A stretch of 64,000 nucleotides of DNA from Vanessa cardui (GCF_905220365.1 NC_061135.1:7717501-7781500), one strand, 5' to 3'. Counted from the first letter of the stretch, positions 11,575 through 23,877 are shown. Notes: a model not told the origin generated them from the sequence alone. A program made the numbers and translations.

Positions 11575-12215
11575 TTGCTCGCACGCATTATTGACGATGT
11601 AAAGGTTACAAGCAGCTCCGAACCTTTACAATTGCTTCGAGATATAATGTTGCTGGGCGCTTTCTATTAAATGTAACACGGTGAGTGCTCTGAGGAATTA
11701 TTTTCCCTAATTCCTGCTTTCCGATTCCTTAACAAGTCAACACGTGTTGTCTCTCTATGGCGTGCCTAACTGTGACATCAATTCCATCGCTCACGAAGAA
11801 ATCTGAGATCACGTTTCATTATTATAATGCTAAAATAATATTCTTAATTAATTCTATACCAGCTTACGTGTTGATATCCTTATACAAGACGGACGTGCAC
11901 AAATAGATGGTTGTCGTATTAAATTTAACCATTACATGACCGATCTTGGGAGTGGAGATGATATCTACTTTGTGCCTGCTATAGTCCACAAGTTTGGTCT
12001 ACAAACGCTAAAAATGGAACAGTAAAACACTGAATATTGTTGCTATGCGGTAGAATATATGATGAATGGGTAAAGAACCCGCAGGGTTTGCACAGCATTG
12101 CTCACTCGAATTACCCTCAGATGCAGATTTTCTTACAACTTATCTTGCACCGTTAAGCGCAAATGTAATAAAGCACTTGAAAACGCAGAGGTACTCGCGA
12201 ACTACATTTAAGGCT
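11575..12215 (+). pseudogene. Decayed coding-like patch, family unknown
   Basis: Just downstream of a SINE, composition rises and several short frames read like protein. About 11575-11670 gives LARIIDDVKVTSSSEPLQLL then RDIMLLGAFY. About 11865-12025 gives LRVDILIQDGRAQIDGCRI, then DLGSGDDIYFVPAIVHKFGL. 12068-12215 gives MGKEPAGFAQHCSLELPSD and FLTTYLAPLSANVIKH. The frames do not connect without shifts. I recognise no family. It may be a dead transposon, an endogenised gene or a host pseudogene; it may also be chance. Confidence 0.3.
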
Positions 12216-12784
12216 TAAGTAATCCCTTGGGCCATTTCTCCTGTTTATATTTAAAAATATATTTTATCCCCAATATCATATTCGAAAGTAATAGCTGTAA
12301 TAGATGTTTGATCAACAATATCAAACACTTTTCCGTTCCTTTATATGATATTGAATCATGGATTATTATTTTGTGGAATATTTGGGTAAAATTCGAACCA
12401 AAAGGCTATTACGATTTAGCGTTATCTGCAGAAGCTATTAGTTCGGTAAGTAATGGCCAAATAAATCATTAATTACTGATATGTTTGCTAGAAAGTAGAG
12501 ATTATCTATTACTATTATACGAATAGAAATCTCAAGCATCTAGAATATTTTAGGTAAGTATTCGAATTAATTTATGAAATATTATATTGAAATTTCTGAA
12601 GCTTCTAACGCGTGCATTTTTGGTTTCGTTGCATTTTGATATATCGAGGTAGAACTTTATCTATTGAATATCTTACTTATTGACTAGGGCTGACAAATAA
12701 TAAATTTTTAGAATATAATAATAACAATATTTATCATAATTATTGTAACTTCATAGAAATACGCCACAAAGATTTTATTTTAGG

Positions 12785-12850
12785 ATAGCAGCAAATGGGT
12801 CACGTGATGATAAGTGGTCAACACCATCCATACACAATGGCACTATAAGA
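12785..12850 (-). repeat. Family G, 3' fragment
   Basis: On the minus strand ggtgttgaccacttatcatc then acgtgacccatttgctgc matches the '...gaccacttaccatcaggtggccca' module. Confidence 0.55.
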
Positions 12851-12854
12851 TATA

Positions 12855-13190
12855 TTTACCGTTAGTAGTCGCCCGCGGATTCGCTCGCGTTTTTAGAGTG
12901 TTGGTTGTCATGTTATTAAAGTAGCCTTTGTTCTTTCTTGGAGTATCTTATATATATATTGAGGATAGAATAAGGAACCGTAGTAGCTCCAATCTTTAAT
13001 TTCGGTTCAATCAGTTGTAGGGGTGGAATTTATCAAAATTCTTTTTTAGCGGATGCCTACGTCATAACATCTACTTGCATGCCAAATTTCAGCCTGAGCC
13101 ACTAGACAGTGGTTTGGGCTGTGCGTTGATAGATCATGTCATGTCAGTCAGTCAGTCAGTCACCTTTGAGTTATACATATTTAGATTATT
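12855..13190 (+). repeat. Interspersed repeat with GC-rich start
   Basis: agtcgcccgcggattcgctc at the left, then gcggatgcctacgtcataac, catgccaaatttcagcctga, gtttgggctgtgcgttgata and a (gtca)n run, ending at cacctttgagttatacatat. I recognise the wording from lepidopteran intergenic DNA; class not assigned. It lies exactly between two family-G pieces. Confidence 0.6.
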
Positions 13191-13194
13191 TTTT

Positions 13195-13320
13195 ATCAAC
13201 AATGCGCTACATTTTACACTGGTTCATTCACCTTTGATACTGGGACTCAACAATACTGAGTACGGCTATGTAGCGATAAAATATGTGATAAGTGGGTGGT
13301 ACCGGTCCAGATGAACTGGC
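13195..13320 (-). repeat. Family G, 5' half
   Basis: On the minus strand: accacccacttatcacatat, tactcagtattgttgagtcc and aaggtgaatgaaccagtgta match the 5' half. This and the 12785-12850 piece flank another repeat, so they may be one family-G copy split by an insertion. Confidence 0.65.
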
Positions 13321-13438
13321 AACAACCTTACCACCAAATTTAAGAGTAACAATGATATTTGTTGATGCGATAGATTATTTCTAGGCAGGACATAAATTTA
13401 TTTGTATTTTAGTGACATACTCTGTAATAAAAATAGTG

Positions 13439-13490
13439 GAAAAGAGTTGATACTGAGTTTCTTGCTGGTTCTTCTGTGGTATTATGGGTA
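13439..13490 (+). repeat. LINE 3' fragment (family of 56575-56930)
   Basis: gaaaagagttgatactgagt, ttcttgctggttcttctgtg is the sense version of the same segment, in opposite orientation to 10601-10690. Confidence 0.5.
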
Positions 13491-14020
13491 ATTAGCCTTT
13501 TAGGAGTCCAGTTTTTTTAATAGATGACCTACGGGAATGACAATGCAGCGGGCAATGGGTTCGTCTAAGAAGGCTGAAATAGAAATTTCTTTTGTTTCCA
13601 ATCACAGCGATCTAAGCAAATTTAGGAGGACTTCAATAACACTAGTGCCGAAAAATTATTTAAAAACTAGTAAAAGTCATGAATTAATTCTTGTTCTTTG
13701 TCAACCCTATATTTCTTTTTAAATACGTTGATGCTTAATATTTATATTTTTCATTTGATAATACATTTTGTCAATGCAGATTTTTAAAAAGCAACGAATA
13801 AATGAATTATAAAGTCTAAATCCATTTGGTTCGTTAGTATCAAAGCCGCTTTTAACTTCAAAAGATCATTAGTGCATAGTGTGGCGCAGCTATTATCTTT
13901 TTTGTATGGGTTTAACGTAAATGAACTATTTTGTCTCTTTGTTAGTACCAAAAAATATAAATTACCGTTTTTTAATTGGTGATTAATGAGAGAAAATATG
14001 AAATGTTTTTAATTAGTAAA

Positions 14021-14190
14021 CGGGAAAGATGGATCTTTAAACTGAGGTCACGGGTTCAAAACCAGGCAAGCATACGAAAACTCAAACTGATAATTATTTT
14101 GTGTTGATGAAAATTCTGTTAGAAAAACTGCATTGAATTAAAGATGAATAAGTTCCCATCCCACCCTTAAGATTTGAAGAGTTCTCCCAG
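14021..14190 (+). mobile_element. Degraded SINE fragment (possible)
   Basis: gggttcaaaaccaggcaagc matches the B-box region of the SINE family, and aattctgttagaaaaactgc sits where 'attctgccacatgtg' is expected. The rest is too diverged to align by eye. Confidence 0.4.
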
Positions 14191-14699
14191 AGAAACTTTT
14201 TGTTGTTAAAATGAATATGGTACATATATAAAATCTTATATTTGTAAAACAGTAATTACTATTTCATCAATCAATTATGAGACGATTGAAAATCAGCTTA
14301 ATCAGCATAATAATAATAGGTATTTATTAACAACATTGTTGATCAAAATATAAAATAGTTATATCCGTTTATTCATTATAAATAGAAAGGTGTAAAGACT
14401 TTGGAAAATAAGATTTATGATAAATACTTTAAACCTCATTTTACCATAATCATTTTAGCGGTTAAGCTGTTCTTCCTTTCAACTAACGTTATATGTATAT
14501 TTGCTTTTCCATTAATTAATCGATTTAATAAACAAAATGATAGAGTAAATTGGGAAGCAGTACATACTCAAGAACCGAATGCTTTGATTGATTACTCTTT
14601 TCTTCCTTCATTCTGTTTTCTTGGCGTGTATACTATAAGCCAATTAATGTAATCAGTAAGTATTGTGTGAATTTGCAACTTTGATGATTTACTATTGCC

Positions 14700-14770
14700 C
14701 CAGGAAATACAGCGTAGGAAATGCACCAGGATTTCGCAATATGGCTGAATATTTGCATACACAGCGCTGT
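14700..14770 (+). repeat. Conserved-looking motif pair, copy 1
   Basis: ccccaggaaatacagcgtag, gaaatgcaccaggatttcgc and aatatggctgaatatttgca recur in the same order at 28540-28610. Confidence 0.5.
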
Positions 14771-14910
14771 TGACGGTAATATGCGTTGTGTAATGTGATT
14801 GAGGAATTCCCTGTGCCTTGTATTGTTCAGGATAAAGCCAATTATATGACGTACAAGCGAGCGATTTTCACAAAAATATTCAGCTGTTCATTAATATTGT
14901 GTTGTCGCCG

Positions 14911-15196
14911 ATATGGCCGATATGGATATGGTTAGAACGTGTGCATCTGAAACGATGATAACGCGTTGAAACCCAAGCAAACACCACTGAATGTTCACGT
15001 ACTTAATTTGTGTTTATAATTCATCTCATACTTGGCCGTGAAAAAAACCATCGTGAGGAAATCTGCATGTGACTAGTTTCCACGAAATTATGCCATCGTC
15101 ATCATCATTGTGCCATGTGTATCCACCAACCCGCATTGGAGCAGCGTGGTGGGATATGCTCCAAGCCTTCTCGTGAAAGTGAGAGGACGCCTTTAC
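14911..15196 (+). mobile_element. tRNA-derived SINE (Metulj-like)
   Basis: The head is tggttagaacgtgtgcatct, the middle includes gtttataattcatctcatac and aaaccatcgtgaggaaatct, and the 3' part is caacccgcattggagcagcg then ggaggacgcct-like. A short catcatcatt-type insertion interrupts the middle (about 15095-15110). Confidence 0.8.
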
Positions 15197-15539
15197 AATA
15201 ATATTGTTGAAATATGCGATAGATTACCTCGATAAGTGTGAAAATTCGCTAATATAGACATAGCAAACCTACAAGGGAGTAGAGAGTGCCAGTGGAGAGG
15301 GGTAAGACGACGGAAGAGAGCGCCGATTACTGTCGCGGCGTATTTAGCCATAAATCCCAAGCACACTAATATATTTCATATTATTAACAACAATCTAACA
15401 TTAATATAAAAATATTCGACATAATTTTTTCTTATACATGACTCAAATTTAAGCATTTCAATAAGATTTACAAACGGCAGGCAAACTTTACTTACATTTG
15501 ATTCCTATGTTAAACAAGTCGTGTAACAAGATGTTTAAG

Positions 15540-15590
15540 TACTTCTTTTATGACGTAAGCGTCTGCGAAACTTATGACATAAAAGAAGTA
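15540..15590. repeat. Near-perfect hairpin, 20-bp stem
   Basis: Arms 15540-15559 (tacttcttttatgacgtaag) and 15571-15590 (cttatgacataaaagaagta) pair at 18 of 20 positions plus a possible G-U, around an 11-nt loop. Small-RNA precursor or relic palindrome. Confidence 0.85.
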
Positions 15591-15674
15591 GTCGTTTGGA
15601 AAGATGTTCTTGAATTATACGTTTTAAACAATTATCTTACACTCGTAAGTATAACGTGAATCATTTATTGAATA

Positions 15675-15965
15675 CTAGTGACCCACGCCAGCTCCACACG
15701 GGTGCAATACTGATACTAAATATACTACAGAATTTGTTTATTTACGACATTACAGTAGAAACTTCTAAAAATATCAGTGTTTCTTTACTATATTGTCCAC
15801 ATGTATATTGTATACATAAACCTTCCTCTCGAATCACTCTATCCATTCAAAAAAACCAACATCAAATGAGCATACATACAGATAGCGGTAAGCGACTTTG
15901 TTGTATACTATGTTGTGATGATAACAATAAATTATTTCGCTTAAAACGAACAAGATTTATATAAC
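15675..15965 (-). mobile_element. Helitron-like element, 3' end
   Basis: The plus strand starts ctagtgacccacgccagctc, which is CTAG-3' of a minus-strand Helitron. It continues gggtgcaatactgatactaa, atactacagaatttgtttat, tttacgacattacagtagaa and gcggtaagcgactttgttgt. The related element at 27289 has the same order. The 102-codon plus-strand ORF over it is not kept in that relative. The right border is approximate. Confidence 0.6.
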
Positions 15966-17239
15966 AGGTAGTCAATTGAGGAAAATAGAATCCCATACTA
16001 AGTAAAACTTGTGTTTAGCTTACTTAATTCCAGCCATCTGTTCACAGCTCACAAGAAAAAAAAGAATTGCTTTTCAGATCGGATTAACAAATAACCTTCT
16101 CAAACCTTTACGTCATTATAGTTCTATTAAACCTTTTTAAATTAGTTTTAGAATTGAATTCGAGTTTTATCTGAACGTAAATTGTTACTTCTGTACATAA
16201 AGATTGGCACTCATATAAATATAATTATTTACTCTATCCATGCGTTGCCAATCCAGACATCAAATATTTCATTGTGCCTATAATATACGGGTCTATCAAA
16301 CCAGAATACAGCAATGTAAAGTATAGCAAATAAGCACTAAAAATGTACGTGTGATATGTGATACACATAATATATGGGTATGTATTTGTGTTCATGTAAA
16401 CTTCTATAAAAATTTCTTTGTATACTAATGAATCCAAAATGATATTATGTGACCTGCAATTTCACTCCATCCATGCGATGCTAATGATTTTTAAAATTTT
16501 GTTTCGCCTGTCATATATGAGTATACTTAAAAAGTAAAACTTCTTTAAAACCAGAAGCACTAAAAATTAAACTATGTTTCTCGCACGCAATGTATTATTA
16601 TTTCATAATTGATATCCGCTTTTGTTTTAACCGCTGTTTCTTATGTGATGTAGCTACACGATCTGCATATTATTGTTCTAACACTGAGTCAATACAAGTT
16701 GACTGTTATTCATGCTAATTAAGTAAATATCAGATTCCTGATTTCATTAATTTTTAATAATTATTATAAATGTATTACCACTAATGAAATAATTTAATTT
16801 GCATATTACGATGAGGCTGTTATGTTGTTGCTCGATTTATGGTCGGTGTTCAATCGTATCTGAATATTATTATATTAATTTTATTCGTAACAAGAAATTT
16901 ATTCATAGTCCTTTCGCTCAGAAGCCTCAGAGGGCGTTTAAACTTCAACTACAAAGTTTATTTTCTTAGCAAAATTTGTTGCAAGAAGTAAAGAAGCCAA
17001 GATATAAATTGCAGTTCCTTGCATTAATCCCGCATCTCCAGAGAGAAATTTTAGAGTCACAAGAATTTCTCGTCCCAAGTGGTTATTTTATGAAAGTAAA
17101 AAGATTGCTAAAATTATTATTACGTAACAGGTAACTACTTAAACTAATATATATTGAGATAAAATGAAAATTTTTCGTATATAATTAACACTATAGTGTT
17201 ATAAACTTGACATTGTTTGAAATCTTTCAACGTATAAGA

Positions 17240-17352
17240 AATACATCCACAGCGGTGTTTGAACAGTTGATGAAGTTTGCTTTCAAACCGCCTTGCGGCA
17301 TCCAAAGGCGATAAGTTCGCACGCTGTTATTGAGTGCTTGGTGAAGCCCCAA
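17240..17352 (+). repeat. Low-copy dispersed repeat, copy 2
   Basis: agttgatgaagtttgctttc, aaaccgccttgcggcatcca, aaggcgataagttcgcacgc parallels 8385-8510 in the same orientation. Not recognised as a named element. Confidence 0.7.
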
Positions 17353-17563
17353 AAGGAAGCTAAAAATGTATATAACGAACCTAAAATAACATAAGAACCT
17401 AAGATAACTTAAAATTTATACACTCTAAATATTCTTCTGAATAATACTTTACAAATAATTTATTTCAAACTCACTTGATAAAGTAAATAGTTATGAGTAA
17501 GTCAATTATGTCACATATACGGATAAATTATAATAAATTAAATTAAATATCTGTATGTATGTA

Positions 17564-17675
17564 GATTCCACCAACCCGCATTGGAACAGCGTGGTAGAAT
17601 ATGTTCCAAACCCTCTCCTTAATGGAAGAGGAAGCCTTAGCCCAGCAGTGGTTAATTTACAGGCTGTTACTTTAC
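17564..17675 (+). mobile_element. SINE 3' fragment (Metulj-like)
   Basis: Only the 3' third is present: ccaccaacccgcattggaac through ccttagcccagcagtggtta to caggctgttacttta. It is 5'-truncated. Confidence 0.8.
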
Positions 17676-19009
17676 TTTTAATTTTTTTATGTATGTAGAT
17701 AGTAAATTTTCATGCGCTTATAACTCATCTAGTGGAAACTGCATGTACGAGATGATCTAATACACTATATACTATATATACCATTGCTTTTTTTTTAAGT
17801 AATATGGTGAAATAAGCTTCAATCTTATTCTCAAAAGTTTTTGCTCAGAACAGAGACAGTTATCGAATTACTTTATAACATATTATAATTATAATCATAA
17901 TTAAAAAAACTAACCACTAGGGTTCGTTATGAGTTTTCTATATATTATATTATATTCATATTTATTTCAAAACTGACAGTAAAATCCTTGAATAAAGTAT
18001 ATTAATATATTTTGATGAAAATAAAAATATACAAATGGTAGACATGTTATTTGAACAAACTAAATGCCAAATGCTTTTTAAAAGCAAAGAAGTCAAGATT
18101 TGAATTAGGAATCCGAACTGCTTTTAAAATTTTACTAGGAAACTTCGAGGAATTTTATGTTAAAGACGATTTACTGCTGGAAATAGCAATAAGTTTCTCA
18201 CGATGAATAAGAATTAGCATCGTAGTTTACTGCTTTTCAAAGTAAATATTATAACAAATTGATGCTTAAGTGATATAAATATTTGAATTTAACAGTTTAT
18301 CGTGCACAGATAATAAATAATGACATAAAATATATTTATTTCACTTACTGTACAAATCAGACAACCTTACATCTTAAGTAAGATTTATTATATTGAATAA
18401 ACGTTTATTTTCAAATATTTCCAATCCAAGTAGCCAATTTTTTCTTGTTCTGGACCAAGGCTTGGGCCAAAGATTTGCTGAATAATATACCAGTCACTAG
18501 ATAAACGACGCAGACATGATAATATTAGACAGTTACCAAAGAATGGATTACATATTATTTCCATTTGCTTAATTTTCTCGGTGGCTTTGTGAAAGACAGT
18601 CAGGTTAAATACAATTCACTCATCATATTTTACCGCCAAAAAGAAATCTTATTATACGAATAACGTAAGGCAATTTTTGTCTTATTGATTGTGGGACTAT
18701 AGCTGCACATAAAAAATCAGATATCGTATTTTTAAGAGCTTCAGCCGTAGATCTGCAGAAAATTAAAGAGGATTTTTGATTGTCATATTCAAAACTGTTA
18801 CTATTATACAAAAAAAAAACATACTGGCAATAGTAGATAGCGTTGCCATGGCTGTATAAAAAAAATGCAAAACGTGTGAACAGACTTCACTCAGTTTACA
18901 GTGAAATAAAATGAAAACAAAATCCATCATAAGTTTCGTAATTCTTAAAAATATTTTGAATAAACGAGAAATTTCGTGGACGACTCACTAGAACTTAGTA
19001 TCATTCTGT

Positions 19010-19165
19010 GAGTGAGACAGCAACATTAGAGGCACGAGGGACGTCACATCTAAGTTCCCAGGTTAACGTAAAATTAAAACAAACTTTCTTACGGTCTTAC
19101 TGCTAGGTGGTGATGACCGCTTACCATAAAGTGATCCAATTGAAAGTCCGCCTACCTGCTTTACT
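19010..19165 (+). repeat. Family G, diverged
   Basis: ggcacgagggacgtcacatc, taagttcccaggttaacgta, gtggtgatgaccgcttacca and aaagtccgcctacctg follow the family order with much change. Confidence 0.6.
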
Positions 19166-21766
19166 AATTTGGATATTACGCCCTCAATATAAATAAATGT
19201 ATGTTATGTGTTGGAATACCAATATTTATTAATTAGTATCGACACACCAAAAGTAAGCAATCAAAATAATATAAAATTAATTATATAGTATACACATAAA
19301 CATTGAATTCAAAATTTATTTGTTATTAAATTTGATAATTTGCATACAAATAAAATTGAAATTAAAATATACCGTCAGAGTGAATTATTCAATACGAAAT
19401 TAAGTATCAACGAACCACAAAACGACACATTGATTTTATAATTATCGTTCAGACACAAAACGGTATAATATGACTGTATATTAGATTCACATTACACTGG
19501 CAATGCATTTTATGGGCTGATGTCGAATCGCTTTTTGATTTCACGATATGCATTAGTGACAAGGAAATCTTTGGCAAGCGCTGTGACTAGCAAAGTCATG
19601 CTTTATGCAATTTTGATCGCGTCCGTATTCTCAATGGGGCAATTTCTCCTGTTTCCTTTTCTTAAACTGTTCTAAAATATAAAACATACATTAAGACAAT
19701 TTCAATAGCAGTAGCTCAATATTTTTCTTAAATTAAATTATTACAATTCATTATAAATTTTATTAAACCTCATTAACCTCAATTGTGTTAAGTTTTTATA
19801 GAATTATCGAAATTCTACAACCGGTTCGAAAGTAAATACGTATCTCAAACCTGAGAAGAGGCAGCTTTGGAGACACATTTTTGTCTGATATTTGTTTAAA
19901 ATAATAAATTTATTTTTATATATCATTCCCAAGGCTTGCTATCATCAATGAACTCGTTAACCTAAATGAATAATTTCTTCAGGTATACGATAGACCCGAT
20001 CAAAACCTATCCACAATTATACATTGATAGGAGATTTTGAATCGACAACATATATCTGCAAAATTCGTAGAATCGAGATATTTGAATATTAAATCCATGA
20101 AATTCAATGACATGACAGCTTAACGGGTGGCCATGTTTGGCGTTTACGGATGCGTTCACAGAGCTACGTAAAGAATGATTATTGTTAGTTTTTACCGCCC
20201 TAATAAAAATATAGATGTTTGAAAAGCATAATGCTTAAAAAAAGTTATAGGAAAAATAAATGATATACCATATTTGTTTAGTAGTATTTATTTTGTCCGA
20301 AGGAAGCCGGTTTTTCATCTAGTGTTATAATATTTCACTCATAATCATTCTTTAACGTCTTCATTAACCTGATTAAAAAAATTTGAAGGTTATCAAGGAT
20401 CCTGTTGTAAATGTCCTGTATAGTTAAATGACTGAGTTAACAAGTATATCTTTATTCCATTTATTAATTGCGATTATTGAGATTAATATTTATCTGTATT
20501 GAGAAGCGACAGTAAATAATCTCTTTTCTAAAAATTTACTTCTTAGTGAACATTAGGGTTCAGGTTATAATCTTTCGTCAATAGTTTTTTTCTGCAAGAT
20601 GTTTTCTGCATGTCGCATGTACCCCAAAGTAAAACGCCGTAAGACATTATACTATAAAAATTATAGCAGTCAAGGCAAGTCATTAATGGAAATGAGGAAG
20701 ATAAATAGACTAGGAATAGAACCCTGTGGGATCCTCATTTATTGAAAATTTAAATTATTATTTTCTTTTAAATTATTGTCTGTGGGTAGATTAGCAGATG
20801 AGCCAACCGATTTAAGTGAAACTTACTATCATTCGTCATAGACATTGGCAATCTGTAAACTGAGATTTTATATCTCAGTTACAACGGCTCAGGCTTCTTC
20901 CTAATTGGAAGTATACTGTTTGGTGCTAGAATATATGCTGAGTTGACGCTAGCTACTTAGACGAGTTTGTTCGAAGCTGAACATAAATATGATTTATATT
21001 TATATATTATCTGGATTTATCATTCCCCTTTTTAGATTAAAGACTTTATCTAAGCCGAGAACGAAAAAAAGTCATTCCTAGACCTAAATTTAAATAAACG
21101 AGCCGAGTTTCGAATTCCATTTATTCCGCATTTAGATTGCAGGAACTTGAATTTTTCTTTTGTTTCACTTAAATAAAAAGCCATCTGGCGATATTTACGA
21201 ATTAATATTCAATATGTAAATGTAATTACGGCCTGAAACGCGAAGCGAAAATTTAGATCTTTTTAAATTTGTTATTTAAAATATGTTTGCGTTTAATTTT
21301 TATTTTTATAATGATGTTGTAAGGTAATCTAATATTAACAATGTAAAACTTGATTGAAAAAAATATTTTTTATAAACTTATTGATTACCAAAAATATATA
21401 GATTAATTAGTGAAATTGAGTTAAGATTGAAAATACATCGGATAAAACTTTATCTTAAAATGGAAATTAACACTTATTCCTACTCGGAACAGATAAAAGC
21501 CAAAATAATACAAAAAAAATCAGTTACTGTTGTCGAATCCTAAATGGTACTGAATTTTGATTACTTCAACTTTTTAAATCCCGAGCTGTGTTGTGAAGGA
21601 ACTATTTCACGAAGACTCATTATTTTACGAAATGAGGTATAAATATAAATAAATCATTAAGAAGCGATGAAAATAGTGGTTACATTATATGTTTGACAAC
21701 TTTTTCAATGGGGACGAAACTGAGTACACATTCATATATCTAGAGGTGATTGGAAGAGGTAAATTG

Positions 21767-21830
21767 AATGGGGAGATCGAATTATAGTTCTATCATACAG
21801 AATGATATTACTATCATTCGATCTCCCATT
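21767..21830. ncRNA. Hairpin of pre-miRNA-like shape (candidate)
   Basis: Arms 21767-21796 and 21802-21830 pair at about 26 positions with one bulged G and three mismatches around a 5-nt loop (acaga). The paired core is ggagatcgaat / attcgatctcc. About 64 nt overall, in otherwise unremarkable sequence. The shape fits a miRNA precursor, though the loop is small. No expression evidence exists here, and a collapsed palindromic MITE would look the same. Confidence 0.3.
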
Positions 21831-22254
21831 TCAGTTAATGAGAGTAATTTCTGAAGTAAAGTATGATACTTCGCAGATCAATTTGAAAGGTACTTACAAA
21901 AAATATATATCATACAAGCTTCACAGATATGATCGAAAATGGTGCTCGTAACTATAAATTTTCCAGGCAAGCGCTAGGCATCGATATTCCTTTTAAGACA
22001 ATGGCCTTAAATTCGATTCCTGAAAATAAATTCCAGAGAGGATGAAAAGGCGCGCTGGTGTCGATTCTCAATATACTTTCGTCTTATCTATGAATTCAAA
22101 AGGTTTGAAATTTGAAAGCATCGAACCTTATTCTGGGTTGGGGAGTAAAACGACAACATGAAAAAAAACTATTTTCCAAAATTAAAATTACATATCATTT
22201 AATATAGATGTTTTATTAGTCATCGTCGTTTGTATATCTCATAGCTTCTTTTTC

Positions 22255-22550
22255 TTCTTGGTAGTAGGGCTTTGTGCAAGCCCGTCTGGGTAGGTACCAC
22301 CCACTCATCAGTTATTCTACCGCCAAGTAACATTACTCAGTATTGTTGTGTTCCGTTTTGAAGGGTGAGTGGGCCAGTGTAAATACAGGCACAAGGGACA
22401 TAACATCTAAGTTCCCAATGTTGGTGGCACATTGATGATGTAAGGAATAGTTAATGTTTCTTACAGTTTCATAGTCTATGGGTGATGGTGACCACTTACC
22501 ATCAGGTGGTCCATATGCTCGTCTGCCAACCTATACTATAAAAAAGCATT
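22255..22550 (+). repeat. Family G, near full length
   Basis: ttggtagtagggctttgtgc, gtctgggtaggtaccaccca, aagggtgagtgggccagtgt, gttcccaatgttggtggcac, gaccacttaccatcaggtgg and aacctatactataaaaaagc. Best-preserved copy with its A-rich 3' end. Confidence 0.85.
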
Positions 22551-23180
22551 AAGCTTAGAACAATTATCTCGCGATACCGTTATCAATAGCGTTATTTACG
22601 CTTTGAGAAAAATTACGAAAATATTGAACCTAAAATTTTTCCTTGAAGATGAATTTCCAGAGAAATTTCATTCTCTTAAGAGATTTTTATGTTACAATGA
22701 AGGTATAAAATGAATGTACTAAAGCGTTGATAGCTTAAATAAACTTCTTAGAAATGTATCCTTAACAGCGAGTATATAAACGTAAAATATTTCGTAGTAA
22801 AGTAGCTTTGTGTATACGATCATTAAAAAAATAATCTGTAACATGTGCGTTAATTCTATTTTTTTAAATATTTAATAATACAAGTCGTGTTTTAATTTTA
22901 TTTAAAGTGAATGTTTTTTGTGTGCCATAATAAGATATCACATTATATGTACATATAAAGTATTGAAGTAGGTACCTATATATAATTTTAATAGAACTTA
23001 GATAGATACTTTTTGGAATTATAATTATATATTTTTCATTTTATATGATTTTGTTTCACTTTATAATATTTGTTTAAAGTTTGTATGAGTTAATTCAATA
23101 TGAACTCTAATATTTAGTTTCGATCAGACAGCACTTTTCTTATTTTAAATTTAATTAAGGAAAAATACGACCCAATCTAT

Positions 23181-23260
23181 TGAAGGCGTAAATTGTATTC
23201 GATTACAAGGGTCTGATCAAATATAGGCGCTAGCTTTTTATCGATTCAACAAACTACGTA
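23181..23260 (+). repeat. Dispersed repeat with attcgattac core, copy 2
   Basis: aggcgtaaattgtattcgat then tacaagggtctgatcaaata parallels 9354-9440 for about 45 bp, then weakens. Confidence 0.65.
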
Positions 23261-23489
23261 AAGGCGAGAGAGGTCTACGCTTTTTTATATTTATATTTTA
23301 GTAAATTTCAACTTAGATTCTCTTTATTGATGATAGTTCTTGGCATTTACTTTTTAAATGAATTGAATTATATGAATGTTTCGTTGTAACTGTTATTAAA
23401 GTTAGTATTTTCAATTACATTGAACCACTAATTTTTTTTATCGTTTTCTAAATATATACCTAAATATTTTTAGCAGAATTAAGGGTCAG

Positions 23490-23857
23490 ACATTAAAGAA
23501 CATCATCCGACTGGTTCTCCTATAAGGAAACGAGTGCTGGCCAGCACTATCTCGGCACACTCAAGGGTTTCACGTCATGGAGGTACGGTAGTGGTGAGTT
23601 AGTCTCGGAGTGACGTGACGTAGCTGATGAGAAGCCCGTCGTCTGAAGTAATATGGTTATAATGTGCATCGAAATAAGGAGTATATAGGAAGAAAGTACC
23701 TTGATATGTTCGTACTCGTAACTAGGTCTGATGGGATAAGAGCTGATGGTCTTTACAGATGTTTCTAAATGCCGTGCAAAGTGGAATAGTCTTAGTTGGA
23801 AGGCAAACCCTGGAGATAGCCGGGATTAATAAGTGTCAAGCAGAAGAAAAAAAAAAA
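23490..23857 (+). mobile_element. Possible 5'-truncated LINE with A-rich tail
   Basis: The segment from catcatccgactggttctcc through tcgtactcgtaactaggtct to tggaaggcaaaccctggaga then tagccgggattaataagtgt is richer in G+C than its surroundings. It ends in an A run followed by (TA)n. This fits a retroposed 3' end; no reverse transcriptase motif is seen. Confidence 0.45.
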
Positions 23858-23877
23858 TATATATATATATATATATA
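23846..23877. repeat. A-run plus (TA)n microsatellite
   Basis: About 12 A followed by ten TA units, at the 3' end of the LINE-like segment. Confidence 0.95.

Larger units (their letters stand above)
15966..19009. other. A+T-rich DNA, mostly unassigned
   Basis: Holds the repeat at 17240-17352 and the SINE fragment at 17564-17675. Nothing else recognised. Confidence 0.5.
19166..23180. other. A+T-rich DNA, mostly unassigned
   Basis: Holds the hairpin at 21767-21830 and family G at 22255-22550. No exon-like block with splice sites was found. Confidence 0.5.

Noticed and set aside
13140..13162. Short (gtca)n direct repeats as a possible CRISPR or satellite
   Set aside because: A simple microsatellite inside an interspersed repeat; no spacers, and the DNA is eukaryotic.
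15656..15964. 102-codon plus-strand ORF
   Set aside because: It overlaps a Helitron-like element and is not conserved in the related copy at 27.3 kb.
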